64,000 bases of DNA from Streptomyces sp. AC550_RSS872. GTDB lineage: Bacteria; Actinomycetota; Actinomycetes; Streptomycetales; Streptomycetaceae. The position numbers and the translations under genes were made by a program. The notes beneath the pieces were generated by a model. It was not told the DNA's origin. It did no database searches and saw only the letters and a list, made by a program, of their open reading frames with translations. This document shows positions 17,678 through 27,018 of the stretch, piece by piece (positions within the stretch are counted from its first letter, which is position 1; every line of letters begins with the position of its first letter). The DNA is taken from NCBI RefSeq assembly GCF_019049285.1, contig NZ_JAGMUL010000015.1, positions 294,351 through 358,350 on the forward strand. Direction: 5' to 3'.

Positions 17678-18400
17678 TCACTTCAGGTGCCGGTCCAGGA
17701 ACCGGCACCCGTCCTCCAGCTCGAACCACGGGGTGCCGGTGTGCCCTCCCGGATTGGCGTGCAGCGTCTTCTCCTTGCTGCCGAAGGCGTCGAACAGGTC
17801 CAGGGCCCGTTGCCGGGGGTTCCCTTCGTCGTCCCATTGCAGCAGGAACAGCAGCGGAATGGTGACCTGCCGGGCCTCCTCGCGCAGGGCACGGGGCACG
17901 TACCCCCCGGCGAAGAAGCCCGCGGCCGCGATGCGTGGCTCGGCCACCGCCAGCCGAATGCCGAGGGCGGTCCATCCCCCGGAGTACCCGACCGTGCCGC
18001 CGATTCCGGGCAGCTCAAGGAGGGCGTCCAGAGTGGTCTGCCATTCCGGGACCGCGTTCTCGACCAGCGGGCCGACGAAGGATTCCAAGATGCCGTCGAC
18101 CGGTTCGCCGGCCTGCATCGCCCGCCGGAGGTCGGCACGGACCTGCTCATCGGCGGCGGAACGGGGACGGTCACCGCACCCGGCGGCGTCGATCGTGGCC
18201 ACCGCGAAGCCGCGCGCCGCGGTGTAGCGTGCCCGGGCCACCAGCCGGGGGTCCGCCTTGGGCAGGCCGTTGTTGTGGGCCATCAGGACCAGCGGGGCCG
18301 GTTCGGATCCAGGCGTCCACAGGGTGCCGGGGATCTCGCCGAGGGTGAATTCGCGTTCGAGTACGCCGTCGTCGAGGCGCATTTCAGAAGTGAACTGCAC
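17678..18400 (-). CDS. dienelactone-hydrolase-like alpha/beta hydrolase
   Basis: A 240-residue alpha/beta hydrolase. The nucleophile elbow is GYSGGW (Ser140), an acid-bearing stretch QWDDEGNPR follows, and the catalytic His is in NPGGHTGTP. The early strand PLVLMAHNNG forms the oxyanion side. The acyl or ester substrate is unknown. It is convergent with the MerR-HEAT gene (ten bases between stops) and divergent from the large protease-TIR-NTPase gene. Confidence 0.85.
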   Translation of the reverse strand: MQFTSEMRLDDGVLEREFTLGEIPGTLWTPGSEPAPLVLMAHNNGLPKADPRLVARARYTAARGFAVATIDAAGCGDRPRSAADEQVRADLRRAMQAGEPVDGILESFVGPLVENAVPEWQTTLDALLELPGIGGTVGYSGGWTALGIRLAVAEPRIAAAGFFAGGYVPRALREEARQVTIPLLFLLQWDDEGNPRQRALDLFDAFGSKEKTLHANPGGHTGTPWFELEDGCRFLDRHLK

Positions 18401-18747
18401 GGTCGTGCCTTTCGGGAGGGCTTTTGAACGGCGCTCCCGGACGACCTATCGCCCGACCGTGACCCCGGAGGGGAGCACCCATGTCGATACTGCGTTCACG
18501 GGTACCACCTCCTCGTTCTCTCGCACGGCCGCCGGGAGGTTAGCAACGGTCGCCGTGGTCCGCCAACGGGTTATTGCGGAGGCTCCGTGGCCCCACGCCG
18601 CCCCACCACGGAGCCGAGCGCACCCTCGCGGCGACCGCCCGGAAACAGCAGCTCGCACTCCATGAACTCCCTCCCCACGGCGCGGGGATTCCGTACGATC
18701 CCCGCAAGGAGCGCGTGCTCCACCGCCGTCGACCGGAGGGGCTCGTC
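18401..18747. other. divergent intergenic region upstream of the protease-TIR-NTPase gene
   Basis: These 347 bases separate the hydrolase from the large conflict-system gene. The plus-strand frame of the large gene stays open back to a TTG at 18574, and the encoded stretch (HELPPHGAGIPYDPRKER) could belong to it. A GTG at 18715 and the preferred TTG at 18748 are further candidates. I see no tRNA, repeat or clear promoter hexamers here. Confidence 0.4.
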
Positions 18748-21700
18748 TTGGCCGGGAGCGAAGACTCCGAGCGAGGACTCGCCGACCTTCTGGACGCACC
18801 TGACCTGGAGGCGGTCACCCGGGCATCGGCGGGACGGGCGGATGCAGGGGAACTGGCCCGGGCCGTGGATGATGCCCGGCGACGGGTCGCCGTCGTCGAG
18901 GTGGAGGGTCGGCCGGTCGGCACAGGCGTGCTCGTCCAGCCCGATGTGCTCCTGACCGCCGGCCATGTACTGCGCCACGCCCTCGTGCCGGGGCGGCGGC
19001 CGAAGGGTGCCACGGCGGCCCGCTTCGACTTCCACGGGCGGGCATCGGCGGGGCTGTGCGGGGCGGGGATCACGGTGCGGCTGACCGAACTCCTCGGTGG
19101 TGGACCGGACACCGAGGACGGATTCGCGCTGCTGCGGACCGACGGGCCGGTGCCGCCCGCGGAGTGCTGCGAGGGCTCTGCCGTTCCGCGCGGGCACTAC
19201 GCGCTGGACCCGGCGCCCTACGATCTCCGTGCCGGGATCCCGCTGCTGCTCCTGCACCACCCTCTCGGTACACGCCTGCGCGCGGCGGTCCCGGCGGTGA
19301 CGGAGTCGGACTCCGAGGGCGCCCACATCCACTACCGGAACGTCCGCACGGCGCGCGGATCGGGTGGGGCGCCCCTCGTCGACGTACAGGGACGGCTCGT
19401 CGGCATCCACGAGGACATGGCCGGAGCGGTCGGCCGGGGCCCTACGGCGGCCGCCGTCGCGAGCGCGGTGAAGAACGGGCCGCACCCCTGGATCGCGGAC
19501 CTCGCGGCCGTGGTCCCCGGTCCCACGCACGGCCCCGCGATCATGCTGAGCTGGGTGGCGGAAGACAGGAGTTGGGCGCAACGGGTGCACGCCATCCTTG
19601 CCGAGGCAGGGCACCGGGTGTTCCTGGAACCCGACTCGGGCGTGCCAGGACACCGCACCGTGCGGGAACACGTGGAGGGGGGCGGCCGGGTGTTCGCCGT
19701 CGTCAGCCCGGCCTATCTGGCCGACTCCGCCAAGACCGCCGAGCGTGACTTCGTCGTCCACGACCTCGACCACGCGACCGCGCGCAGCCGACTCGTACCC
19801 CTGCTGGTGGAGGGCGAGGCCACGGGCAGCGTCGCCCTGCTGTCACCCGTGGACCTGCGCGGTACACAGGACACGGACCTGCCCGGTCGCCTCACGTCCG
19901 CCGCCCCTCCAGCGCGCGCCCCACTGCCCGCCGCGGCCGCACCGGACACCGCCGGGGCCGCGCGGGACGCCGTACTGGCATTCCGGCCCGACGATCCACT
20001 GCCCCGGCTCCAGCGGCTCAGCGCTCGGGCCCGGCGCGCGGCCGGAACCGTCTCGGGCACGGTCTTCGCCGACGGCGAGCACAGCCAGTTCGAAGCGGGC
20101 CTGTACGTCACGCGCGACCTGGAGGAGGAACTGCTCGAACTGCTCGACGCCGACCGCGACACCCCGCTCGTCGTCACCGGCGACGCCGGCTGCGGCAAGA
20201 CCAGCCTGCTGTGGAGCCTGGCCAGGCGCCGGTGCGAGCCGGGCGGAGAGGTCTTCTTCCTCAAAGCGACCTGGCTCGTGCCCGACGACACCGGCACCAC
20301 CCGGGTCGACCAGGAGATGCTCCTCGCGTCGATCGCACAGGCACGGCGGGACGGACGGACGGTGACGGTCCTGATCGACACCGTGGACGTCGTCGTGAAC
20401 AGCGACTCCGCGTGGGACACGCTGGTAACCGTCGTGGAGTCGGCGGCGGCGGACGCCGCTGTCGTCCTCACGTCCAGGGTGGCTGAGGCGAAGGAACTGC
20501 CCTCGTCCTGGCGGCAGCGGGAGCTGTCCGACTACTCGACGCAGCGCGGGCCGGACGCGTACGCGACGAGCGAGTTCGACCGCGCGGTCCTGGCCCACAG
20601 CGCCTTCTTCAGCAGCGATCCAGAGATCCGCGAGGACCTGATCACCGGAATGCTGACGATCGCGGCCCGGGACATCTCCCTCAACCCGCTGTGCCTGCGC
20701 CCGCTGACCCTGCGCATGCTGTTCGAGATCTACACCCCGGCCCGGGTGCCCGACGTGGTGGACACCACCGGCCTGTACGAGGCGTACTGGGAGCACCGGG
20801 TGGCCCGCGACCGCCGCTCCTGGGACCGCACCGGCATCCGGGCGGAACACGAGCACGAGCACGAACAGGAACGCGACCTCGGCGCCGCCGCCATGGCCCT
20901 GGCACTGGAGATGCTCCGCACCGGCGTCCCCGAGGCGCGCGTCGACCGGGTCCGGCTGCCCGACTCCCTGACCTCCCAGGACCTCGGCCGGGACATCGCC
21001 CTCCTGGTCCGCCGGGGCGTGGGCCAACTCTCGGGCGGCGTCTTCCAGTTCTTCCACCAGACGTTCTTCGAGTACGCCGCGAGCCGCGCCCTCGTCCACC
21101 GGCGCGGCGGCGCCGGACTGCGCGCCCTGGTGCGCCATCTGCGCGGCCTGCCCGGTGACGACTACTTCCTGCTGGCCGTCCTCGAACAGGCGTGGCTGTG
21201 CGCGGACCGGCCGCAAAGCGTCGCGCCGGCCGCCGAGAAGGTACTGGGAGAACTGCTGCGGGAGTTCGCCCGGGCCACCGACGACACACGAGACCCGCTC
21301 GGCGATCACCCCGTAGTCCGTTACGGACTGCGCCGCGCGGTCCTGTCCGTGTGCGCCCAGAGCTCGCTGCTGACCGACGAGCTCATGCCGGATCTGCTGC
21401 GCCTCCTCGGCTCGGCCGACGGACTGCCGCTGCCCGCCCTGCGCCAGTTCCTGGCCCTGCTGCCGTCGCCGGCCCGGCCCTACGGCCGCCGTGACATCGC
21501 CGTGCTCACCACGGCCTCCCGCCGCTCCGACCTGGCCTGGATCACCGTGCTGGAAGTCCTGGAGCGGCTGCTGCCCAGGGACTCGGCGCAGGTCCTGGAC
21601 ACGGTCGCCGCGCTGGAACTCGTCGAACGCGCCGTCGCGGGCGAGGAGTTCTTGTCGACCCGCGGCGAACTGGCCAGGTTCCTCGTCTCCCTGCTGCGCT

Positions 21701-23553
21701 GGGAGCCGGAGCAGGCCGGCCCGCTCGTGACCGAGGTGGCCGCGGCCGCCCTCGACCGCTCCGGGTTCCAGTACGTCGCCCAGATGCTGACCAGGATGGC
21801 GACCCTGGCCGATGGCGACACCGACCCCTCCCACTGGGCCGACTGGGCGAACGCCATGATCGGGGACACGACCGTCACCTCGACCGTCCTCATCAGGGCA
21901 CACACGGCCGTACTGCTGCCACACCTGCACACCCTGGACCTGCCCGAACTGGTCGACAGGCTCACGGCACTCGTCACCCGGCTCCGGTCCGGGACCGAGC
22001 CCACCACCGCCGACCGCTCGCTGCTCGGGGGGCTCCTCACCGCCATCGCCACCGCGAGCCCGGCCGACGCCGACCCGGCCCCGGTCGTGGACCTGCTGGT
22101 GCGGATCACCCGCCGCGAGCACGTGACCGACCTCTCGCACGGCGCTCTGGTCAGGCTGCTCGCCTCCGACACCCCCGTCGGCAGCGCCGTCCGCGACCTG
22201 GCCGTGCAGTGGCTCCGGGACGGCATGCCCGTGAAGGGAGAGGACGACAACCTCGCCGAGGCCCGCGCCAAGGTCGTCCGTACGGCCCTCGGCCAACTGG
22301 ACCTGCCGCTGCCGTATGTCGCCGACGTGGCCGGCCGGGCGGCCACGTCGTGGACAGCCGGGACCGTCGACCCGAAGCTGGTCTGGCAGGGCCGGGAATG
22401 TCTGCGCCCCCTGCTCGTACGCGGCGCCGCCGCCGGCATCCCCGAGGCCGGTGAGGTGCTCCAGGAACTCCCCGGCGGTTTCCGGGTGTCCGGCCCCGAC
22501 ATCACGACGTGGGCGGACCCCTTCGGACGGCACACCCCCACCGCACACGAGACCGGAGTGCTGGCCGACCTCCTGCTGCGGATGGGCGAACTCGACCGGC
22601 TGCGCACCCTGCTGGCCCAGAACGTCACGCTGGAGGCCGGCACCCTCGACCGCCTCACCCGGTCCACGCTCACCGACCTGCGGGCCCAGGTGCCGAAGAC
22701 CCGGCCCCGCACGATGAACCAGCAGACCCGCACCGGTCTGAGATCCCTCACCTCGCGTCTCGCCGCAGTGGCACACACCGGCGCCACTGTCCCGCTCGCC
22801 TGGCCCGAACTCTCCGGCTGGATCCGCCGTGTCCCCGACGGCCCCGCGGTCGGCTGGCTCGTCGAACTCGTCGGCGCCGGACTGACCCGCGAGGCGTACC
22901 CGCCCGACGAGGCCCTGCGGCTGCTGCGCGGCGTCTGCGGCGCCGAAGGCGACACCACCGCGGGCCCCGACAGCACCGCCACCATCGACTGCGTCGGAGA
23001 GGACGGGCGCAGGGCCCGGCGCTGGTGCCTGTGGTGGTACGGCGTGCACGGCACGGTGGACGACGTCGAGGAGATGTTCCGCCTCGCGTTCACGGAGCCG
23101 GTCGACGAGGACGGCCTCATCGAGATCTCCGAAATGATCGTCGGTGACATCCGGACAGACCCGCTCACCGGCGACGACGCCCTCGACCTGCTGCTCCGCA
23201 TGGGCCGCGGCCTCAAGAACGGAAGACTGGGATCAGCACCGCTCAAGAAGGTGGCCCGGGCGTGGCGCGCCGCCATGCGGACCGTCGTACCGGGCTGCGG
23301 CGTCGCCGGGCATCTACGTCTGTTCGAGGAACTGCCGCTCCTGGAGGACAGGTTCGCGGCGCGTCTGCTGCACTACGTGCCGGTCAGCCGCAACCGCCGG
23401 GTACAGACCGCGCTCGACGCCGTCGCCGTACAGCCGGGGTTCGGCTCGCAGGTGCAGAAGGCGGTCCACAAGATCCTCGACGAGCGTCGACGGGCGGCCT
23501 CGGAAGGCGGCTGGCCGCACCTCTTCAGGGACCTTGAGCACTCTGACCTGTAG
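18748..23553 (+). CDS. trypsin-like protease - TIR - STAND/NACHT NTPase fusion
   Basis: A 1601-residue three-effector protein. Residues about 35-240 are a trypsin-like protease with the triad visible: His73 (LLTAGHVL), Asp124 (TEDGFALL) and Ser205 (ARGSGGAPLV). Residues about 263-382 are a TIR domain (AIMLSWVAEDRSWAQRV, VFLEPDSGVPG, VVSPAYLADS with a following Glu at the position of the NADase residue). The NTPase has Walker A GDAGCGKTS (Lys484), Walker B-like VLIDTVD and sensor-like LTSR. FQFFHQTFFEYAASRAL resembles the end of a NACHT winged-helix module. The last 900 residues are helical, HEAT-like, and probably the sensor. I infer a STAND switch that, on ligand binding, fires proteolysis and NAD cleavage. 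The start is uncertain: TTG 18748 (GGAGGGG six bases upstream), GTG 18715 or TTG 18574. Confidence 0.88.
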   Translation: MAGSEDSERGLADLLDAPDLEAVTRASAGRADAGELARAVDDARRRVAVVEVEGRPVGTGVLVQPDVLLTAGHVLRHALVPGRRPKGATAARFDFHGRASAGLCGAGITVRLTELLGGGPDTEDGFALLRTDGPVPPAECCEGSAVPRGHYALDPAPYDLRAGIPLLLLHHPLGTRLRAAVPAVTESDSEGAHIHYRNVRTARGSGGAPLVDVQGRLVGIHEDMAGAVGRGPTAAAVASAVKNGPHPWIADLAAVVPGPTHGPAIMLSWVAEDRSWAQRVHAILAEAGHRVFLEPDSGVPGHRTVREHVEGGGRVFAVVSPAYLADSAKTAERDFVVHDLDHATARSRLVPLLVEGEATGSVALLSPVDLRGTQDTDLPGRLTSAAPPARAPLPAAAAPDTAGAARDAVLAFRPDDPLPRLQRLSARARRAAGTVSGTVFADGEHSQFEAGLYVTRDLEEELLELLDADRDTPLVVTGDAGCGKTSLLWSLARRRCEPGGEVFFLKATWLVPDDTGTTRVDQEMLLASIAQARRDGRTVTVLIDTVDVVVNSDSAWDTLVTVVESAAADAAVVLTSRVAEAKELPSSWRQRELSDYSTQRGPDAYATSEFDRAVLAHSAFFSSDPEIREDLITGMLTIAARDISLNPLCLRPLTLRMLFEIYTPARVPDVVDTTGLYEAYWEHRVARDRRSWDRTGIRAEHEHEHEQERDLGAAAMALALEMLRTGVPEARVDRVRLPDSLTSQDLGRDIALLVRRGVGQLSGGVFQFFHQTFFEYAASRALVHRRGGAGLRALVRHLRGLPGDDYFLLAVLEQAWLCADRPQSVAPAAEKVLGELLREFARATDDTRDPLGDHPVVRYGLRRAVLSVCAQSSLLTDELMPDLLRLLGSADGLPLPALRQFLALLPSPARPYGRRDIAVLTTASRRSDLAWITVLEVLERLLPRDSAQVLDTVAALELVERAVAGEEFLSTRGELARFLVSLLRWEPEQAGPLVTEVAAAALDRSGFQYVAQMLTRMATLADGDTDPSHWADWANAMIGDTTVTSTVLIRAHTAVLLPHLHTLDLPELVDRLTALVTRLRSGTEPTTADRSLLGGLLTAIATASPADADPAPVVDLLVRITRREHVTDLSHGALVRLLASDTPVGSAVRDLAVQWLRDGMPVKGEDDNLAEARAKVVRTALGQLDLPLPYVADVAGRAATSWTAGTVDPKLVWQGRECLRPLLVRGAAAGIPEAGEVLQELPGGFRVSGPDITTWADPFGRHTPTAHETGVLADLLLRMGELDRLRTLLAQNVTLEAGTLDRLTRSTLTDLRAQVPKTRPRTMNQQTRTGLRSLTSRLAAVAHTGATVPLAWPELSGWIRRVPDGPAVGWLVELVGAGLTREAYPPDEALRLLRGVCGAEGDTTAGPDSTATIDCVGEDGRRARRWCLWWYGVHGTVDDVEEMFRLAFTEPVDEDGLIEISEMIVGDIRTDPLTGDDALDLLLRMGRGLKNGRLGSAPLKKVARAWRAAMRTVVPGCGVAGHLRLFEELPLLEDRFAARLLHYVPVSRNRRVQTALDAVAVQPGFGSQVQKAVHKILDERRRAASEGGWPHLFRDLEHSDL

Positions 23554-23649
23554 CACTCTGGAAGACACCCGTCCGAACCGGGAGAATGACGTCACAACGA
23601 CGACGTCACACCGACGCCGTCGGACGGGGGACCGACGGAGGGGGCGGCG

Positions 23650-24393
23650 GTGGCGGGGGTCACGCTGAACGTGGCGATCGGACTGCTCACCAGCATGCTC
23701 AGCGCGGTGTTCGTCTGGCTGTGGCAGCGCGGGCGGAACACACGGGCGCTGCACCGCAAGGCCCGGTTCTTCGGCATGCGGCCGGGCGAGACGTGCATTG
23801 TCGTCATGAACCACAAGTGGGACCGGCCGGGAGTGGCCGCGCACCACGACGTGCAGGCCATGGTCGAGGCCGTCGTGCTGGCCCGCGAACTGGGCTGCGA
23901 GGTGTCGATGCGCGTCAGCGGCGACTTCCGCGACAGCAACGGACCCTGCGCGGAGTTCTGCATCGGCGGCCCGGAGAACGGCTCCAACGTTCGAACCGCC
24001 GGGCACCTGGAGCACAACCTCCCCGGCATCGAGGTGCGGTCCTTCAGCGACCGGCCGGACTCCATGGCCTTCGTGGTGGGGGAGGAGTCCTTCCCGTGGG
24101 ACCGCGGGCGGCGCGAGCACGTGCTCGTCGCCAAGTTCCGGCCGTCGTCCGCGACGCGACCCGTGTTCGTCGTCTGCGGCCAGAGCGCCGTCACCAACCA
24201 CGCGGCGATGGTCTTCCTGCGCCGCTCCTACCGGGAGCTGTCCGCCCGGCTCGCGAGCACGGAACGCTTCTGCCTCGTCCTGCGGGTCGACGCGATCGAC
24301 ACGTACGGCGTCCATGGGACCACGCTCGCGCGGGATGTCTCGGCGTCGGCCTTCGAACCCCGGCCCGGCCTGCGGCCCGCGGCGACCGCCTGA
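23650..24393 (+). CDS. membrane-anchored protein of unknown fold in the conflict island
   Basis: A 247-residue protein that I cannot assign to a named family. One N-terminal membrane helix (about residues 5-25, LNVAIGLLTSMLSAVFVWLW) is followed by an Arg-rich positive patch, so the body is probably cytoplasmic. The soluble part alternates strands and helices: TCIVVMNHKWDRPG, an HHD pair, EFCIGGPENGSN, TAGHLEHNLPG, REHVLVAKF, PVFVVCGQSA and TERFCLVLRV. The conserved-looking His, Asp, Cys and Gly-rich turns suggest an enzyme or nucleotide-binding Rossmann-like fold. It follows the protease-TIR-NTPase gene by 96 bases on the same strand and may be co-transcribed. It could be a membrane target, a regulator or a further effector. 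Confidence 0.6.
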   Translation: MAGVTLNVAIGLLTSMLSAVFVWLWQRGRNTRALHRKARFFGMRPGETCIVVMNHKWDRPGVAAHHDVQAMVEAVVLARELGCEVSMRVSGDFRDSNGPCAEFCIGGPENGSNVRTAGHLEHNLPGIEVRSFSDRPDSMAFVVGEESFPWDRGRREHVLVAKFRPSSATRPVFVVCGQSAVTNHAAMVFLRRSYRELSARLASTERFCLVLRVDAIDTYGVHGTTLARDVSASAFEPRPGLRPAATA

Positions 24394-24400
24394 CCCGGGA

Positions 24401-26950
24401 TCAGTCTCCGGCTCCCATCACACACATGCCGGCCCAGTCGTACGGGCCGAGCTCGGGATGCCGGTCGCGCAGGGCCCGCGCGGCCGTCCGCAGCGCCGAC
24501 CGCGCCGGCATCCCCTCGGCGACGTACCGCAGGGTCTCCGCGGCGATGCGGGCGGCGGCCTGCTCACCGATCCGGCCGACACCGGCGACGACCGTCCGCG
24601 CGCCCCCGAGAAGCCCTCCGACGGCGAGACTCAGCGGGTCCCGGCCGTAGCGGCTGGCCGCGGTGGCGCTCCAGCAGCCCACGAGCAGCAGCAGTTCGGG
24701 CAGCGGCAGGGTGGCCAGCGAGTCCAGGGTGACCCCGGACGGGCCCAGGGCCGTATCGCCCGGGGCGGCGCCATGACCGCTGACATAGAGCAGGGCCGGG
24801 TCCGGGAGATCCGCCACGTCGGCCAGGCTGCCCAGCGGCCGGTGCCCGCCGGGCCAGGTGTCCAACGCCGCCCGCTCCCGCGAGTGCGCGGGCAGCGCGT
24901 CGTCCAGAAGGCTGCCCGCCACCCCCGCACCACGCCCCGTCGGAGCGGCCCGCCGGGCCCGGTCACGGACCAGGCACAAGGTGCGCAGGCTCGGTGTCAG
25001 CGTCACCTCCGCCACGTCCACCAGTGCGGTGTCGCCGCGCAGCAGAGCACCGTACGGCACATGCCACAGACGGGGATCCGGGCAGATCACGACCGAGCGC
25101 GGAGCTTCGGGCGTGCCCTGCCAGATCTCCGGGGCGGGCAGCAGCATCTCGCCCAGCGCCCGCCACACGGCCCGTGCCATGCCTCGTGGCGGCAGCGGGG
25201 TACCGGCGGCCATCCGCCCGATCCACGTGTTCAGCCGCGCGGGCACCGGCTCCACCGTCGCGCGCCATCGGCCACCCCGCTCGCGTACGGCTGTCGACGA
25301 CCACCAGCCCGTGGTGCCGTGGCCCAGCTGCACCATCACGACCACGTCCGCGAGCGCGTCCAGGTCCTCGGGCGACGGCAGCCCGCCCGGCAGGGGCAGG
25401 ACAGCGACCTCGTCGGCGCTCCCGCCCGCCAGCACCCGCGCCACATCCGAGCCCAGCTCGAACAGGTCGTGCAGCCGGTCGTCGTCGGCCGGTGGGGGCA
25501 GCAGCGGCAGTCCGGTCAGCGAGCGGGTCAGTGAACTACCGTCCAGCAGCATCCGGTTGAGCACATCGGCCCGGCCCAGCTCCATGACCTGGGCGACGGC
25601 GCCGTGATCCGCGACGGCGGAGTGCAGCCGAATCGCCGCGGCGTACACCTCCTCGCGCTCCGCGTGCACACCCCAGCGGGCCTCAGGGGCACTCAGCAGA
25701 TCGCGTTGCAGTTCCGCACCGGTGAGCGCGCCACGTCCGGCGGCGAACCAGACGGCGGAGGGCAGCACGGACTCGTCGGAGATGGACAGCGCCTCGTGGA
25801 GGGCCTGCCAGGTGCGCGCCAGATCCTGACGGTCCGGGCGGCAGGCGGTCGAGAGGATCACGCCCAGATGGGCTGCCGCCTCGCGCTGGTCCCCGCCGGA
25901 GGCGAGCAGGGCGCGCGCCAGATGCCGCCGCCAACGCAGGGCTTCGAGGGAGCCGTCGTCCTGCTGCCCCTGTCCGGCACGCCGGGCCGTGGCCGCCGCG
26001 CCCGCGAAGTCCCCGGCCGCGTACTGGATGTCGGCCCGCTCCAGCAGGACCTGGCCGACCCTGGAGTGCTCACCGGCCTGTTCGCACTCCTCGGCCAGTT
26101 CGTCGGCCAGCGCCAGGGCGTCCTCGGTGCGGCCCAGCGCTCTCAGACAATCGATCCGGGAAATCCGGGTGATCACGAGGTTGTCCGCGCTCACCCCGGT
26201 GAACAGGGCCTCGGCGCGCAGATATGCGGCAAGACCCGTCCGCGGATCTCCGACCATGACGTACAGCCGCGCCTCGCGTACGGCGATCATGCCGCGCGTC
26301 AGATCGTTCACCTCGCCCTCGTGCCTCTCGGCCAGGGCCCGGGCCTCGGCCAGCGTCGCGAGCGCGAGGTCCAGCCGTCCCGACAGCCGTTCACCGAGGC
26401 TGCGTTCGAGCAGAACCTGTACGTGGATCAGGGCCATCCCGGGCCGGTCCGCGAAGGCTCGGCACACCTCGAGCGCCTGCTCGCAAGAGGCGATGCCCTC
26501 CTGGTACTCCCCGGTCAGCCCCCGGAGCGTGGCCAGTTCACGCCAGGCGACCGCGTGCGCCCTGGCCGTCGACTCCTGGAGAGGGCGGGCGAGTTGGGCG
26601 TGATCCCATGTCTCGGCGACCACGAAGCCGCCCCGCAGCCGGTGTCGCATGGCCAGCAGGCTCGTCACAGCGACGACCTTCGCGTCGTCGCCCGCCCGGA
26701 CGGCGACCACGCGGGCGGCCAGCAGCAGCCGAAGGCTCCGCCGATACCGGCCCTCCCGCCACGCGTCATCGGCCAGATCGCTGTAGAACCCGGCGAGTTC
26801 GCTCCACCGCCCGAGCTTGTGCAGTTCGTTCGCCGCCCGGGCCGCGCGCTGCCAGATCTCCGCATCCGCCGGCTCGCCCGGTATGCCGCGGAACACGGCC
26901 CGAGGCGCCAACAGGGCTTCCAGGAGCGGGGTTCCGGGACGTGATGTCAC
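24401..26950 (-). CDS. TPR-CHAT domain protease
   Basis: An 849-residue protein. The first 500 residues are a tetratricopeptide-like helical array (RAANELHKLGRWSELAGFY, YQEGIASCEQALEVCRAF). The C-terminal part (about 540-849) is a CHAT caspase-like peptidase, with the catalytic His in YVSGHGA (about residue 726) and Cys in LLVGCWSA (about 759). LGGARTVVAGV follows, as in other CHAT proteins. The TPR-CHAT layout is that of Craspase-type and NLR-associated bacterial proteases. It ends seven bases from the stop of the membrane protein and is divergent from the glycosyltransferase (68 bases). I prefer GTG 26950; TTG 26962 is the alternative. Confidence 0.9.
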   Translation of the reverse strand: MTSRPGTPLLEALLAPRAVFRGIPGEPADAEIWQRAARAANELHKLGRWSELAGFYSDLADDAWREGRYRRSLRLLLAARVVAVRAGDDAKVVAVTSLLAMRHRLRGGFVVAETWDHAQLARPLQESTARAHAVAWRELATLRGLTGEYQEGIASCEQALEVCRAFADRPGMALIHVQVLLERSLGERLSGRLDLALATLAEARALAERHEGEVNDLTRGMIAVREARLYVMVGDPRTGLAAYLRAEALFTGVSADNLVITRISRIDCLRALGRTEDALALADELAEECEQAGEHSRVGQVLLERADIQYAAGDFAGAAATARRAGQGQQDDGSLEALRWRRHLARALLASGGDQREAAAHLGVILSTACRPDRQDLARTWQALHEALSISDESVLPSAVWFAAGRGALTGAELQRDLLSAPEARWGVHAEREEVYAAAIRLHSAVADHGAVAQVMELGRADVLNRMLLDGSSLTRSLTGLPLLPPPADDDRLHDLFELGSDVARVLAGGSADEVAVLPLPGGLPSPEDLDALADVVVMVQLGHGTTGWWSSTAVRERGGRWRATVEPVPARLNTWIGRMAAGTPLPPRGMARAVWRALGEMLLPAPEIWQGTPEAPRSVVICPDPRLWHVPYGALLRGDTALVDVAEVTLTPSLRTLCLVRDRARRAAPTGRGAGVAGSLLDDALPAHSRERAALDTWPGGHRPLGSLADVADLPDPALLYVSGHGAAPGDTALGPSGVTLDSLATLPLPELLLLVGCWSATAASRYGRDPLSLAVGGLLGGARTVVAGVGRIGEQAAARIAAETLRYVAEGMPARSALRTAARALRDRHPELGPYDWAGMCVMGAGD

Positions 26951-27018
26951 GTGGTCATGCAATCACGCGGAGTTGGCGAAGGGAGGGCGAAACCGTGGTT
27001 CTCTGACATCATCAGGGC

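Noticed and set aside
19843..23049. Minus-strand open frame of about 1068 codons
   Set aside because: It mirrors the large protease-TIR-NTPase gene, a usual effect of high-GC codon bias. Its sequence is Gln/Gly/Arg-rich without domains.
23590..23620. TGACGTCA palindrome and repeated ACGTCACA before the membrane-protein gene
   Set aside because: Short and not supported by spacing to a promoter; could be chance in GC-rich DNA.
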